From: Flavobacterium sharifuzzamanii
GTDB lineage: Bacteria > Bacteroidota > Bacteroidia > Flavobacteriales > Flavobacteriaceae
Direction of reading: 5' to 3'
Assembly (NCBI RefSeq): GCF_003254585.1
Contig: NZ_QJGZ01000041.1
Location: 124,001-188,000 of the forward strand
DNA: 64,000 bases
Position 1 is the stretch's first letter, and the number at the start of each line of letters is the position of its first letter. The position numbers and the translations under genes are program-made. Under the pieces are notes generated by a model. It saw only the letters and a program-made list of their open reading frames with translations. It had not been told where the DNA came from and ran no database searches. Shown here piece by piece: positions 51,230 through 60,279 of this stretch.

Positions 51230-51709
51230 TTAACTTTTCTCTTTTAAGCTAAAAGCATATTCTTTTCGATTACCGTCTTTAAGGCGCATTTTTACACCAA
51301 TAATATTACCTCCTTTTTCTAGTATGGTTACTAGAGAGATAACAGAATAATAATCTTTGTCGGCCTGGAAAATTAAAGTCCCTTCATAAGTAGAGTTTAA
51401 AATTCCTTGTTTGTCTGTCTGCGCACTAAGTTTTCGCGGATGCGAAAAATCGGCGGAGCTATAAGTTGCCTTATTTGAAAACTTTGCTTTTCCGTCACAA
51501 AGGTCATATAAGAAATCATAATTTCCAATTCTTAAAGCGCCTTCTTCGGTTTTACCATTTGTAGAAAAAATGATTTGTCCTGAATATTGGAAATCTGACC
51601 ATTCTTCAGACTCATTTACCCAAGCTTTTTCAGCAAAAAGTGTTTGGCCCTGTTGTGCATTTACAGCGCTTACAAAAAATAATAAAAAAAGAGCGTAAAA
51701 GTTTCTCAT
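51230..51709 (-). CDS. Hypothetical secreted protein
   Basis: 159 aa with signal peptide (RNFYALFLLFFVSAVNAQ). The mature part is probably all-beta (DFQYSGQIIFSTNGKTEEG; YEGTLIFQADKDYYSVISLV). No known domain or catalytic motif recognised. Codon and base use like its neighbours. Confidence 0.75.
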   Translation of the reverse strand: MRNFYALFLLFFVSAVNAQQGQTLFAEKAWVNESEEWSDFQYSGQIIFSTNGKTEEGALRIGNYDFLYDLCDGKAKFSNKATYSSADFSHPRKLSAQTDKQGILNSTYEGTLIFQADKDYYSVISLVTILEKGGNIIGVKMRLKDGNRKEYAFSLKEKS

Positions 51710-51923
51710 AAGTTTAAGATTTAAGGGTTATGTTGACAAATTTAAGTTAAAAATGTAACAATTCCTTAACAGAAACTCTTAAAACTTTGCATTGTTTTTT
51801 ATGAATGTGACAAAAAGCGTTCTTTTTTCAGCGTTATTTTGTTGTTTTCTCAATTAAATAATAAATCACTTATTATTCTTGTTAAACTGTGAAGGTTTAA
51901 TTTTGAGAAAAAACGACGATCTG

Positions 51924-52163
51924 TTACATAACATTTACCACAGTTTCAATTTGTGGCGCATATTTTTTTATAGTGGTTTCAACACCTGCTTTAAGTGTCA
52001 TCTGATTAACACTGCAACTAATGCAAGCTCCTTCTAAACGAACTTTTACATGTTTATCATCTTCAATAGAGATTAATGAAATATCTCCACCGTCAGATTT
52101 TAAGAATGGTCTTATCTCATCTAAGGCCAATAAAACATTGCTTGTTATTTCTTCTGTTGTCAT
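51924..52163 (-). CDS. NifU C-terminal domain Fe-S scaffold
   Basis: 79 aa, NfuA/NifU-C type, carrying Fe-S clusters to targets. Conserved CXXC in EGACISCSVNQMTLKAGVE; start NVLLALDEIRPFLKSDGGDISL is the family's signature. It lies 83 bp downstream of the Mrp gene, a common pair in Bacteroidetes. Confidence 0.95.
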   Translation of the reverse strand: MTTEEITSNVLLALDEIRPFLKSDGGDISLISIEDDKHVKVRLEGACISCSVNQMTLKAGVETTIKKYAPQIETVVNVM

Positions 52164-52170
52164 AATATTA

Positions 52171-52202
52171 ATGTGTCAATTAGAAAATGTGTCAATTAGA
52201 AA
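52171..52202. repeat. Tandem 16-bp repeat between nifU-C and mrp
   Basis: ATGTGTCAATTAGAAA occurs twice in perfect tandem (52171-52186, 52187-52202), followed by complementary TCTAATTGTCACAT and CAATTATCTAATTA modules, giving a hairpin-rich 80-bp spacer. Confidence 0.75.
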
Positions 52203-52246
52203 ATTCTTTAAAATTATCTAATTGTCACATTATCTCAATTATCTAA

Positions 52247-53374
52247 TTATTTTTTAACTGCAGAGCAACCTGCCATTGTTGTAATTTTGATGGCTTCTGT
52301 TGCTGGTAAACTTTCGTTTCTGTTTACGGTTTCTTGTACAACATTTCTAGTAATTCCTTCGAATACTTTTTCTATTGGAGACGCTGTCTGCAATGCTGCT
52401 GGACGACCATAATCTCCTGCTTCGCGAATAGATTGTACAATAGGAACTTCTCCTAAAAATGGAACGCCTAAATCTTCAGCAAGGTTTTTAGCGCCTTCTT
52501 GTCCAAAGATATAATATTTATTTTCAGGTAATTCTTCTGGTGTAAAGTACGCCATGTTCTCAATAATTCCTAAAACAGGAACATTGATGTTATCCTGCAT
52601 AAACATCGCCACACCTTTTTTAGCATCAGCAAGCGCCACAGCTTGCGGAGTACTTACAACAACAGCTCCAGTAATAGGAAGCGATTGCATGATAGAAAGG
52701 TGAATATCTCCAGTTCCAGGAGGCAAGTCAAGAAGCATGAAATCTAATTCTCCCCAATCTGCATCAAAAATCATTTGGTTTAATGCTTTTGCAGCCATTG
52801 GTCCTCTCCAGATTACAGCTTGACTTGGTGCTGTAAAAAATCCGATTGAAAGCATTTTGATTTCGTAGCTTTCAATTGGTTTCATTTTTGATTTTCCGTC
52901 AACTGTTACCGAAATCGGTTTTTCGTTTTCAACGTCAAACATGATTGGCATAGATGGTCCGTAAATGTCAGCATCCAAAACACCAACTTTAAAGCCCATT
53001 TTGGCAAGTGTAACAGCTAAGTTTGCAGTTACAGTAGATTTTCCTACTCCTCCTTTACCAGAAGCAACTGCAATAATGTTTTTGATTCCAGGAATAGCAC
53101 GGCCTTTAATTTCCGGTTTTTCTGGAGCTTCAACTTTAATGTTTACTTTTACTTTTGCATCAGGTGATATTAAATCATGAATTGTTTTTCTAATATCATC
53201 TTCAGCTCTTTTTTTGATGTGCATTGCAGGTGTATGCAACACAAGGTCTACAACAGCTTCATCTCCAAATGTAATAACATTGGTTACAGCGCCGCTTTCA
53301 ACCATATTTTTTCCTTCTCCAGCAATAGTGATTGTCTCTAAGGCTTTTAGAATTTCTTTTCTATCTAGTTTCAT
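52247..53374 (-). CDS. Mrp/NBP35-family P-loop ATPase, Fe-S carrier
   Basis: 375 aa. N-terminal MIP18/DUF59 domain (about 1-85), then a deviant Walker A with ASGKGGVGKSTVTANLAV (about 107), switch region LDADIYGPSMPIMF, and FMLLDLPPGTGDIHLSIMQS. These ApbC/Mrp proteins load Fe-S clusters onto apoproteins. A CXXC near the C terminus, typical of many members, is not present; only AGCSAVKK remains. Forms an operon with nifU-C. Confidence 0.95.
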   Translation of the reverse strand: MKLDRKEILKALETITIAGEGKNMVESGAVTNVITFGDEAVVDLVLHTPAMHIKKRAEDDIRKTIHDLISPDAKVKVNIKVEAPEKPEIKGRAIPGIKNIIAVASGKGGVGKSTVTANLAVTLAKMGFKVGVLDADIYGPSMPIMFDVENEKPISVTVDGKSKMKPIESYEIKMLSIGFFTAPSQAVIWRGPMAAKALNQMIFDADWGELDFMLLDLPPGTGDIHLSIMQSLPITGAVVVSTPQAVALADAKKGVAMFMQDNINVPVLGIIENMAYFTPEELPENKYYIFGQEGAKNLAEDLGVPFLGEVPIVQSIREAGDYGRPAALQTASPIEKVFEGITRNVVQETVNRNESLPATEAIKITTMAGCSAVKK

Positions 53375-53447
53375 TGTAATGGGCTATTTTTTTATTCTCC
53401 AAAATCAATCTTATAAGATTATATTTATTTAAACTGATTTCAGGGTG

Positions 53448-53455
53448 CAAAGATA
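53448..53455 (-). promoter_or_regulatory. -7 element (TATCTTTG) for mrp-nifU
   Basis: TAnnTTTG match on the minus strand 73 bp before the mrp ATG. The remaining divergent gap to 53793 is AT-rich without a gene. Confidence 0.4.
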
Positions 53456-53662
53456 ACAGATTAAGTTCGGAAATTTAGCGTTTTTGAATTGTAATTATTG
53501 ATATAGAGATTATTCAAAATTATTCAAAAGTGTTTTTTATTGAAAATCATAATCAAGAATGATTTGTCGATTTAAAGTTGAGAGAAAAGTTTTCCCAATA
53601 CAAATGAATATTTTTTACATAAAGTTTTCTTTCAATTAAATAAAATTCTCACAAAACTTCGT

Positions 53663-53670
53663 TATATTTG
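53663..53670 (+). promoter_or_regulatory. -7-like element (TATATTTG) upstream of the L,D-transpeptidase gene
   Basis: TAnnTTTG match 123 bp before the start at 53794; would give a long leader. No TTG at standard spacing. Confidence 0.35.
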
Positions 53671-53793
53671 ATTGCCCAAATCGATGATTACCAGACATGA
53701 AAAAAATATGTGAAAACTAAGGTTTTTTGAGTAATTTTTTGGGTTTTCGGTATTTTTTTTAAAGTTATTTCTACCATTTAAAACTTTAAAAAT

Positions 53794-55395
53794 ATGCGAA
53801 ATTTTACTTTTACTTTAATTATTATTACAATCAGTTTTTTTGCATTTTCATTCAATTCATTAAATAGCAATGCTAAAAATAAAACTGATTTAACGAATCG
53901 AAAAACAGTTGCGGTCATCACTCTTGATGCAGCTTCGATTAATTCCTTTTTTAAAAAATATCCTAAGCTTAAAAAATATCAAAAAGATGTTGAGGATATT
54001 TATAAAGCCAAACAATACAAATCTATTTGGTACGATGATAAAAGTATAACTGAATTTGGCTCATTATTGTATCAGAAAGTAAATGTTCTGAGAGATCAGG
54101 GAATTGAAGAGAAAATGCCTTACAAAGAACAAATTGATGAGGCTTTTAATGAGAGCGCTTCCAGTAAACCATCACAGCTTGATACCGAATTACTGCTGAC
54201 GAGCATGTATGTATTTTATGCCAGCAATGTGTATTCTGGAGTTGATCCAGCAACATTGAAAAAAATAGGGTGGTACTTGCCTGCAAAATCTATTTCGTAT
54301 ACTCACATTCTAGATTCGTTAATGGTTGATTCTGATCGATTGGATAAAGATGATAATCTTTTATTCAGCCAATACTACAGATTGAAAGATGCGCTGAAAA
54401 AATATCGTAAAATAGAAACCGATAATCTATGGCAGAAAATTGCGATTGACAGTGCTACTTTTAAAGATTTGAGGCCAGACGATACTGCTATTGCCATAAA
54501 ACAAATTAGAAATCGCTTATTTGTAGTAGGAGATTTAAAAAAAGATTCTGGAAGCGATATTTATGATGAAGAATTGATGGCGGGAGTTTTAAACTATAAA
54601 AAAAGATATAATCTAAAAATAAATTATGCTTTAACAAGAGATGTTATTAATCAGATGAATGAGCCAATTGGTAAGAGAATTAGAACCATTATGCTGAATA
54701 TGGAAAGATGCAGATGGATTCCGACCAAATTGGCCAAAGCAGACGAATATGTTATGGTTAATATTCCTTCGTTCAGGCTGTTTTATGTCAAGGATGGAAA
54801 GTATGATCTTGTTTCGGATATTTTTGTTGGTAACAGGCTAAGCGAGACTGTAATCTTTAGCGGAAGTATGGATCGAATCGTATTTAGTCCGTATTGGTAT
54901 GTGCCAACAAGTATTATTCAAAATGAATTAAAACTCCAGATCGCTAATGATAAGAACTATTTGGAGGAGCACAATATGGAATGGAACGGAGGGAAAGTGC
55001 GACAAAAACCAGGACCTAAAAATTCTTTGGGATTAGTAAAATTTATGTTCCCGAATCCAAACGATATTTACATGCATGATACACCTGCAAAAAGTTTGTT
55101 CGAATTTGAAAAACGTACTTTTAGCCATGGCTGCATAAATGTAAAAGAAGCCAAACAGCTTGCATTGCATATTTTGAAAGATGATCCAGACTGGCCAGCA
55201 GACAAAATTGAGAGTGCTATGAACGGCGGAAAAGAAACGACTTGTATGCTTAAACGCAAAATTCCGGTTTATATAGGTTATTTTACCTGCTGGGTTCAGG
55301 ATAATGGAGAAGTTAATTTTTTCCCAGATGTATACGATCGAGACCAAAATCTGGACAAGCTGATTTATAACGATGCCGTAACGATGAAAGATTAA
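53794..55395 (+). CDS. YcbB-type L,D-transpeptidase
   Basis: 533 aa with signal peptide (FTLIIITISFFAFSFN). It cross-links peptidoglycan (3-3 links) or attaches proteins. The N-terminal half is the helical scaffold domain (YKSIWYDDKSITEFGSLL), then a peptidoglycan-binding-like segment, then the YkuD domain with VNIPSFRLFYVKDGK and the catalytic HXXSHGC motif at TFSHGCINVKEA (Cys about 447). Long for an Erf-type enzyme, right for the YcbB type. Own terminator. Confidence 0.94.
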   Translation: MRNFTFTLIIITISFFAFSFNSLNSNAKNKTDLTNRKTVAVITLDAASINSFFKKYPKLKKYQKDVEDIYKAKQYKSIWYDDKSITEFGSLLYQKVNVLRDQGIEEKMPYKEQIDEAFNESASSKPSQLDTELLLTSMYVFYASNVYSGVDPATLKKIGWYLPAKSISYTHILDSLMVDSDRLDKDDNLLFSQYYRLKDALKKYRKIETDNLWQKIAIDSATFKDLRPDDTAIAIKQIRNRLFVVGDLKKDSGSDIYDEELMAGVLNYKKRYNLKINYALTRDVINQMNEPIGKRIRTIMLNMERCRWIPTKLAKADEYVMVNIPSFRLFYVKDGKYDLVSDIFVGNRLSETVIFSGSMDRIVFSPYWYVPTSIIQNELKLQIANDKNYLEEHNMEWNGGKVRQKPGPKNSLGLVKFMFPNPNDIYMHDTPAKSLFEFEKRTFSHGCINVKEAKQLALHILKDDPDWPADKIESAMNGGKETTCMLKRKIPVYIGYFTCWVQDNGEVNFFPDVYDRDQNLDKLIYNDAVTMKD

Positions 55396-55401
55396 AAAAT
55401 A

Positions 55402-55441
55402 AAAGCCCGACGGATTTTACTGAAATCTGTCGGGCTTCTTT
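55402..55441. terminator. Terminator between L,D-transpeptidase and MacB permease genes
   Basis: 15-bp stem (AAGCCCGACGGATTT with AAATCTGTCGGGCTT, one G-U) and flanking A/T runs, between convergent genes. Confidence 0.85.
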
Positions 55442-55461
55442 AAAAAAAATGGTCTACAAGC

Positions 55462-57891
55462 TTATTCGTATTTTAAATATTTTAAAACATCTATTTTGGT
55501 TACCTGAAACGCTTTTGTTAAAACAATTACTAAAGTTAAAATCAAAAGAGAAATCAAGGCAATTACAAAAGGAACAGATGATATTCCAATTCTAAAAGCG
55601 AAATCTTCAAGCCATTTCTGTAATAATATATAAGCAGGAACAATCCCGATTGCAAATCCTATAAGACAGAAAACAATATATTGTTTCGATAATTCTTTTA
55701 AGAGTATATCTGTTTCGGCTCCTAAAGTTTTTCGAATGGCGATTTCTTTCAGTCTTCTCTCCATCGAAAATGATGCCAAAGCGAATAATCCAAATATAGC
55801 AATTATGATTACGACTAAATTTAGGATGAAAAACAGGTTTTTTTGTTTCACTTGCTGCTCATAAGTCTTTGCAAATCCTTTGTTAACAAATTCGTAATCA
55901 AACGGATAGTCTGGGTTTACATTTTTCTCCCAATATAATTTCAATTTATCTAACGTTTCTGTTAAATTATTTGGAGAAACCTTAACAAGCACACTACCAA
56001 AGTTATTCCATTTTAAAGTTTTAAGATTTATAAAAACCATTGGTGGAACTTTATTTTGTAATCCGGTTAAATTGAAATCTTTCACTACTCCAACAATTTT
56101 AAACTTTAAATTGTCACCATTGTTGATGCTCCATCCCGAAGTTACAACGGTATTAATCGGATCTTTCAAGTTTAACATTTTAACCAACGTTTCATTCATA
56201 AGCATACCGCTTATAGTATCTGAAGCGTATTGAGGAGATAAATCGCGACCTTTAACTATTTTTATTTTCATCATATCTAGGAAACCAAAATCCATTTCAA
56301 TGTTTTTTGGCTGTACGAAAATCCCATTGTGCTTAAATCCTGAACTTGAACCTGAATTACCTCCAAAAGCTCCTGCAAATGTAGTAACATCAACAACCCC
56401 TGGAATTTTTTTAATTTCTTGTTTTGAAACTAAATAATCATCAGTTCTTTTGAGTCTGTCTACAGTATTATAAGGAATAGAAATGACTTGATCGCCACTA
56501 AAGCCTAAATCTTTCTCCATCATATATTTTACCTGAGAATTAACAATTAGCGCTCCAATGATGAAAAATGCTGCAATTCCGAATTGAAAAATAAGCATCG
56601 AATTACGAATCCAGATACCACTTTTGCTGCGAGAGAAATTGCCTTTTAAAACTTTTAGAGTTTCAAAGTTTGAGATATAAATGGCAGGGAAAATACCCGC
56701 AAGAACAATAACTAATCCAAAAATAAAAATGAGCTGCAGGTAGAATTCACTGCCATTCATAGTCAGTGTTTTGTTTAAAAAATTGTTGTAATACGGTAAT
56801 GAAAGTTCTACAATTGCCAAAGCAAACAAAATAGATAATGTTACAATTATTGCGGTTTCAAAAATAAACTGAATAATAATCTGGTTTTTTGAAGCACCTA
56901 CAATTTTGCGTACTCCAACTTCCTTTGCACGTTTTATGGCCGATGCTGTTGCTAGGTTGATATAGTTCACCAATGATAAAACTAAAATCAAAACAGACAA
57001 GCCCGACATGATATAAAGCAATTTTAAATTTCCTACACCCTCAGGATAATTTTGCCCAGCAGAACTTTTGGTTCCGTAAAGGCGAGACGTTTTCAATTGA
57101 TCTAAAATGACTTTTATTTCACCATTTTCTTTTACGTATTGAGCTACAGTCATGCCGCTTTCTTTGGCATCTTTTACAGTTCTATTTACAAAATAAACAT
57201 TTTGCATTTTCTTTAAAACAGTAGAAACATCTGCATTTTTCTTTGTTTTAATAAGCAAACCATAATTAAAATTCCCCCAAGCGTCTAGGTCGCCTTCTCT
57301 CTTTACATCACTAAAAACAAAAGATGGTTCTATAGATGACGGTTTACTAATGCGATATACCGATTTTATGGTATAGTTTTTATTTCCATAAGAAATAGAT
57401 TTCCCAATGGGATCTTCATTTTTAAAGATTAATAATGCCTGCTCTTCAGAAATTGCAACACTATTTTTTTCTTTTAGAATATTGCTTTTGGCGCCTTTAA
57501 TAATTTCAAAAGGGAAAAAATCAAAGAAATTTTCATCACTAGAAAGGATGTCTTTTGTCATCAGTTTTTGATCCTGATATTTGATTATGTCTTCATCGTA
57601 CCAAGTATGAAAGAAGCACACATTTTCTATCTCAGGAATAGAAGCCTTACAAGTCTCGCCAAACGGAATAGAATTGGAGCCCCATGTGTCTCCATTGCTA
57701 AGTCTATTAAGGACCATATAAGTATTCTCCTTTTCAGGATTCCATTGATCATAAGAATGCTCATTGTTCCAATACAAAATGGCAAAGATCACGCCCGCAA
57801 TCCCGATGCTTAATCCTAAAACATTTAAAAACGAAAACAGTTTGCTTTGCTTTAAATGATATATAAATATTTTAAACCAGTTAAAAATCAT
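55462..57891 (-). CDS. MacB-like ABC transporter permease (two FtsX domains)
   Basis: 809 aa. N-terminal helix (LNVLGLSIGIAGVIFAILYW), large periplasmic MacB_PCD domain (about 45-270), FtsX core (SVLILVLSLVNYINLATASA, AKEVGVRKIVGASKNQIIIQF), then a second periplasmic domain and second FtsX core (FFILNLVVIIIAIFGLFALA; RLKEIAIRKTLGAETDILLKELS), ending VTKIDVLKYLKYE. This 8-helix form is the usual Bacteroidetes permease of HlyD-ABC-MacB exporters. Substrate unknown. Confidence 0.93.
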   Translation of the reverse strand: MIFNWFKIFIYHLKQSKLFSFLNVLGLSIGIAGVIFAILYWNNEHSYDQWNPEKENTYMVLNRLSNGDTWGSNSIPFGETCKASIPEIENVCFFHTWYDEDIIKYQDQKLMTKDILSSDENFFDFFPFEIIKGAKSNILKEKNSVAISEEQALLIFKNEDPIGKSISYGNKNYTIKSVYRISKPSSIEPSFVFSDVKREGDLDAWGNFNYGLLIKTKKNADVSTVLKKMQNVYFVNRTVKDAKESGMTVAQYVKENGEIKVILDQLKTSRLYGTKSSAGQNYPEGVGNLKLLYIMSGLSVLILVLSLVNYINLATASAIKRAKEVGVRKIVGASKNQIIIQFIFETAIIVTLSILFALAIVELSLPYYNNFLNKTLTMNGSEFYLQLIFIFGLVIVLAGIFPAIYISNFETLKVLKGNFSRSKSGIWIRNSMLIFQFGIAAFFIIGALIVNSQVKYMMEKDLGFSGDQVISIPYNTVDRLKRTDDYLVSKQEIKKIPGVVDVTTFAGAFGGNSGSSSGFKHNGIFVQPKNIEMDFGFLDMMKIKIVKGRDLSPQYASDTISGMLMNETLVKMLNLKDPINTVVTSGWSINNGDNLKFKIVGVVKDFNLTGLQNKVPPMVFINLKTLKWNNFGSVLVKVSPNNLTETLDKLKLYWEKNVNPDYPFDYEFVNKGFAKTYEQQVKQKNLFFILNLVVIIIAIFGLFALASFSMERRLKEIAIRKTLGAETDILLKELSKQYIVFCLIGFAIGIVPAYILLQKWLEDFAFRIGISSVPFVIALISLLILTLVIVLTKAFQVTKIDVLKYLKYE

Positions 57892-57945
57892 TTTGAGGTA
57901 TATTTTTTATAGTTGATATGGTTGTTTTTGGTAAACCTTTCGGTT

Positions 57946-58017
57946 TTACATCATGGTAAATATTTTGCATACTAGCTCTACCAGAACTACAAGTGCAGTA
58001 ACAATAATTTTAATCAT
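57946..58017 (-). CDS. Possible 23-aa hydrophobic peptide between ABC and permease genes
   Basis: Starts ATG 58017, stop TAA 57946-57948: MIKIIVTALVVLVELVCKIF then TMM. A single hydrophobic helix with a flanking Lys. Its place inside the efflux operon would suit a small membrane subunit, but so short an ORF can arise by chance and no homologue is known to me. Confidence 0.25.
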   Translation of the reverse strand: MIKIIVTALVVLVELVCKIFTMM

Positions 58018-58024
58018 CACTTTA

Positions 58025-58732
58025 TTATTTAGCGTCCATAAAAACATCAACATTTCGTTGATTTAACTTTTCAGAAAATATAACTCCGTCTTTCATGTGA
58101 ATGGTTCTTTGCGAAAAAGAAGCATCATAATCAGAGTGGGTAACCATCAAAATGGTAGCGCCTTTAGCATGTAAATCGGTTAAAAGTTCCATTACTTCAT
58201 TACCGTTTTTACTGTCTAAGTTTCCTGTTGGCTCATCGGCCAAAATAATTTTCGGATCATTTACCAAAGCTCTTGCAACGGCAACTCTCTGCTGCTGTCC
58301 TCCAGAAAGCTGTTGTGGAAAATGTTTCAAACGATGAGAGATATTTAGCTTTTCGGCAATAGCCTCAATTTTCTGTTTTCTTTCAGAAGCTTTTACATTG
58401 TTGTAAAGCAAAGGCAATTCGATATTATCATAAACAGAAAGCTCATCGATCAAGTTGAAATTCTGAAAAATAAAACCAATGTTTTCTTTACGCACTTGTG
58501 CTCTTCCTTTTTCCTTTAGACCAATCATTTCCTGATCGAGTAATTTATAGCTTCCGCCATCTGCGCTGTCCAAAAGCCCGATTATATTTAATAAAGTCGA
58601 TTTTCCACAGCCCGAAGGTCCCATGATAGTTAAAAAATCTCCTTTTTTTATTTCTACGTTTATACCGCTTAAAGCAGCAGTTTCTATTTCTTCTGTTCTA
58701 AAAACTTTGGTTAAATTCTGAATTGTGATCAT
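58025..58732 (-). CDS. ABC transporter ATP-binding protein (MacB/LolD-type)
   Basis: 235 aa. Walker A IMGPSGCGKSTLLNIIG, Q-loop FIFQNFNLIDELSVYDNIELPL, signature QLSGGQQQRVAVARAL, Walker B ILADEPTGNLDSKNG, H-loop VTHSDYDA. Pairs with the MacB permease and HlyD adaptor of the same operon, driving export from the periplasmic face. Confidence 0.95.
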   Translation of the reverse strand: MITIQNLTKVFRTEEIETAALSGINVEIKKGDFLTIMGPSGCGKSTLLNIIGLLDSADGGSYKLLDQEMIGLKEKGRAQVRKENIGFIFQNFNLIDELSVYDNIELPLLYNNVKASERKQKIEAIAEKLNISHRLKHFPQQLSGGQQQRVAVARALVNDPKIILADEPTGNLDSKNGNEVMELLTDLHAKGATILMVTHSDYDASFSQRTIHMKDGVIFSEKLNQRNVDVFMDAK

Positions 58733-58798
58733 AATTTTTTAAGGTTTTGAAATGTTATTAAATTCGTTTTTTGATTGATGATTGAAATTATGTTTTTG

Positions 58799-58874
58799 TT
58801 TATTTTGTTTCAAGTTTCAGGTTTCAAGTTGGTTGCAGCGTTAACGTGAAACCTGAAACTTGAAACAAAATAAA
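58799..58874. repeat. Perfect 28-bp inverted repeat between HlyD and ABC genes
   Basis: Arms 58799-58826 and 58847-58874 are fully complementary, 20-base loop. Modules TTTCAAGTTTCAGG. It lies within the efflux operon and just overlaps the end of the HlyD reading frame region; related to 22462-22550. Confidence 0.8.
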
Positions 58875-60119
58875 CTATTCTTTATTTAGAGAAAGCTCTT
58901 CGATATCTTTATAATCGGTATAAGAAGAAGTAACTACAGATTCGCCTTCTTTTAAACCTTCTAGAACCTCATAATACGAAGGATTTTCGCGTCCTAATTT
59001 GATATTTCTTCTTATCGCTTTGTTTCCGTTTACAACAAAAATCCATTTTCCTGCAGCTTCCTGATTAAAAGCACCTCTCGGAATTACTAAAGTTCTATTC
59101 TTTTCAGACAAAATCAGTTTTACGCCAAAGCTAAGTCCGTCCTGCAAAACAATATTTTCTTTACTTACAAAAGCAAGTTCTACAGTAAATCTTCCACCTT
59201 TAACCTCAGGAATTACTTTGGTCACGACAACTTCAAGATTCTTGCCTTTAAATTCTACTTGCCCTTTTAAGCCTTCTCTAAGTTTTTCCAGATAAAATTC
59301 GTCTACTTCAGCAATAAGTTTGTATCCTTTGTTAGAATCGATTCTTCCAATGCTTGCGCCTGCTTGAAAAGTTTTTCCTAAAACAGGTTCAAAAGACGTT
59401 AATCGTCCTGTTTCTGGTGCTGTAATTAAGAAGTTCTTTTTGTTGTTTCTTAGAATATCCAAACTCTTTTCCATTGTCTGGATAGAACGGTTTATTTGAG
59501 AAATCTGAACCTGATTGCTTTGTTTTTCTTTTTGAATACTCTGCTGAATTGTTCTTTTGCGCTCTTCTTGAAAACGTAGACTTTCTTTAAAAGTATTCCA
59601 GTCATTTTTAGAAATTACATCTTTCTCATACAGCTTTGCATTCATGTCATATAATCTCTTCGCATCGTTATAATCATGTTCAATCAAAACCAAATCTTTG
59701 TTTAAGTTTAGTTCTTGATTTCTAATGTTTAATTTTCCGGTATTCAAATTGTTGATTTGCTCAATAATAGCAGTTTCCTGAGTCAAATAATTCAACTCTG
59801 TATTTGGGTTGTACAAACGAGCCAGTGATTGTCCTTTGGTAACCATTGCGCCATTTTCTACAAAGATTTCTTTTACAGAACCTCCCTCGGTAACATTCAC
59901 AAGCATAACATTCAAAGGTTCTACTTTTGCTTGAAAAACTACAAAATCTTCAAAAAAGGCTTTTTCTGCTTTTTGAATTACCAATTCGTCGGCTTTTACA
60001 TTTAAAGTTCTTTTGGTGTTAAATGCGAAAACGCTAATGGTTAGCAAAACTAAAAAAACAGCAATTGCTATTGCGAGATATCTAAATTTTTTACTTTTAC
60101 GAGGAATTATCGTGTCCAT
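58875..60119 (-). CDS. HlyD/RND-type periplasmic adaptor of efflux system
   Basis: 414 aa. One N-terminal membrane helix (YLAIAIAVFLVLLTISVFAF), barrel-sandwich (VNVTEGGSVKEIFVENGAMV), a long coiled hairpin (about 120-240), the second lipoyl half (NFLITAPETGRLTSFEPVLG), and beta-barrel (FEVNKNRTLVIPRGAF-like EKNRTLVIPRGAF). First gene of the operon HlyD-ABC-MacB. A sigma-54-like promoter lies 30 bp upstream. Confidence 0.93.
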   Translation of the reverse strand: MDTIIPRKSKKFRYLAIAIAVFLVLLTISVFAFNTKRTLNVKADELVIQKAEKAFFEDFVVFQAKVEPLNVMLVNVTEGGSVKEIFVENGAMVTKGQSLARLYNPNTELNYLTQETAIIEQINNLNTGKLNIRNQELNLNKDLVLIEHDYNDAKRLYDMNAKLYEKDVISKNDWNTFKESLRFQEERKRTIQQSIQKEKQSNQVQISQINRSIQTMEKSLDILRNNKKNFLITAPETGRLTSFEPVLGKTFQAGASIGRIDSNKGYKLIAEVDEFYLEKLREGLKGQVEFKGKNLEVVVTKVIPEVKGGRFTVELAFVSKENIVLQDGLSFGVKLILSEKNRTLVIPRGAFNQEAAGKWIFVVNGNKAIRRNIKLGRENPSYYEVLEGLKEGESVVTSSYTDYKDIEELSLNKE

Positions 60120-60148
60120 TTTTTAATTTATTTTACTGATAATCAATA

Positions 60149-60164
60149 GGTAAATACTGTGCCA
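60149..60164 (-). promoter_or_regulatory. Sigma-54 (-24/-12) promoter for the efflux operon
   Basis: Minus strand: TGGCAC-AGTAT-TTACC. The -24 part is perfect; the -12 TTGC reads TTAC. The spacing is exact. The divergent gene encodes an NtrC-type activator, and the site is 30 bp before the HlyD ATG. Confidence 0.65.
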
Positions 60165-60228
60165 TAAAATTTATTATTTGTAAAGTGTTGATTTTAAAGA
60201 GGCTCTAAAGAACACTCCTAAAAAGCAG

Positions 60229-60266
60229 TGTCCGATAATGAACAGTTGACCGTTCGGAAGCGGACA
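60229..60266. promoter_or_regulatory. Symmetric operator TGTCCG-N5-GAAC-N8-GTTC-N5-CGGACA
   Basis: A 38-bp dyad with exact symmetry of all four boxes, centred at 60247/60248. It lies 13 bp before the NtrC-type regulator's start codon and 65 bp beyond the -24 element of the divergent sigma-54 promoter. This is the place expected for an enhancer-binding-protein site (activation of the efflux operon) and for negative autoregulation of the regulator gene. Confidence 0.75.
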
Positions 60267-60279
60267 GAAAAAAGACCAC

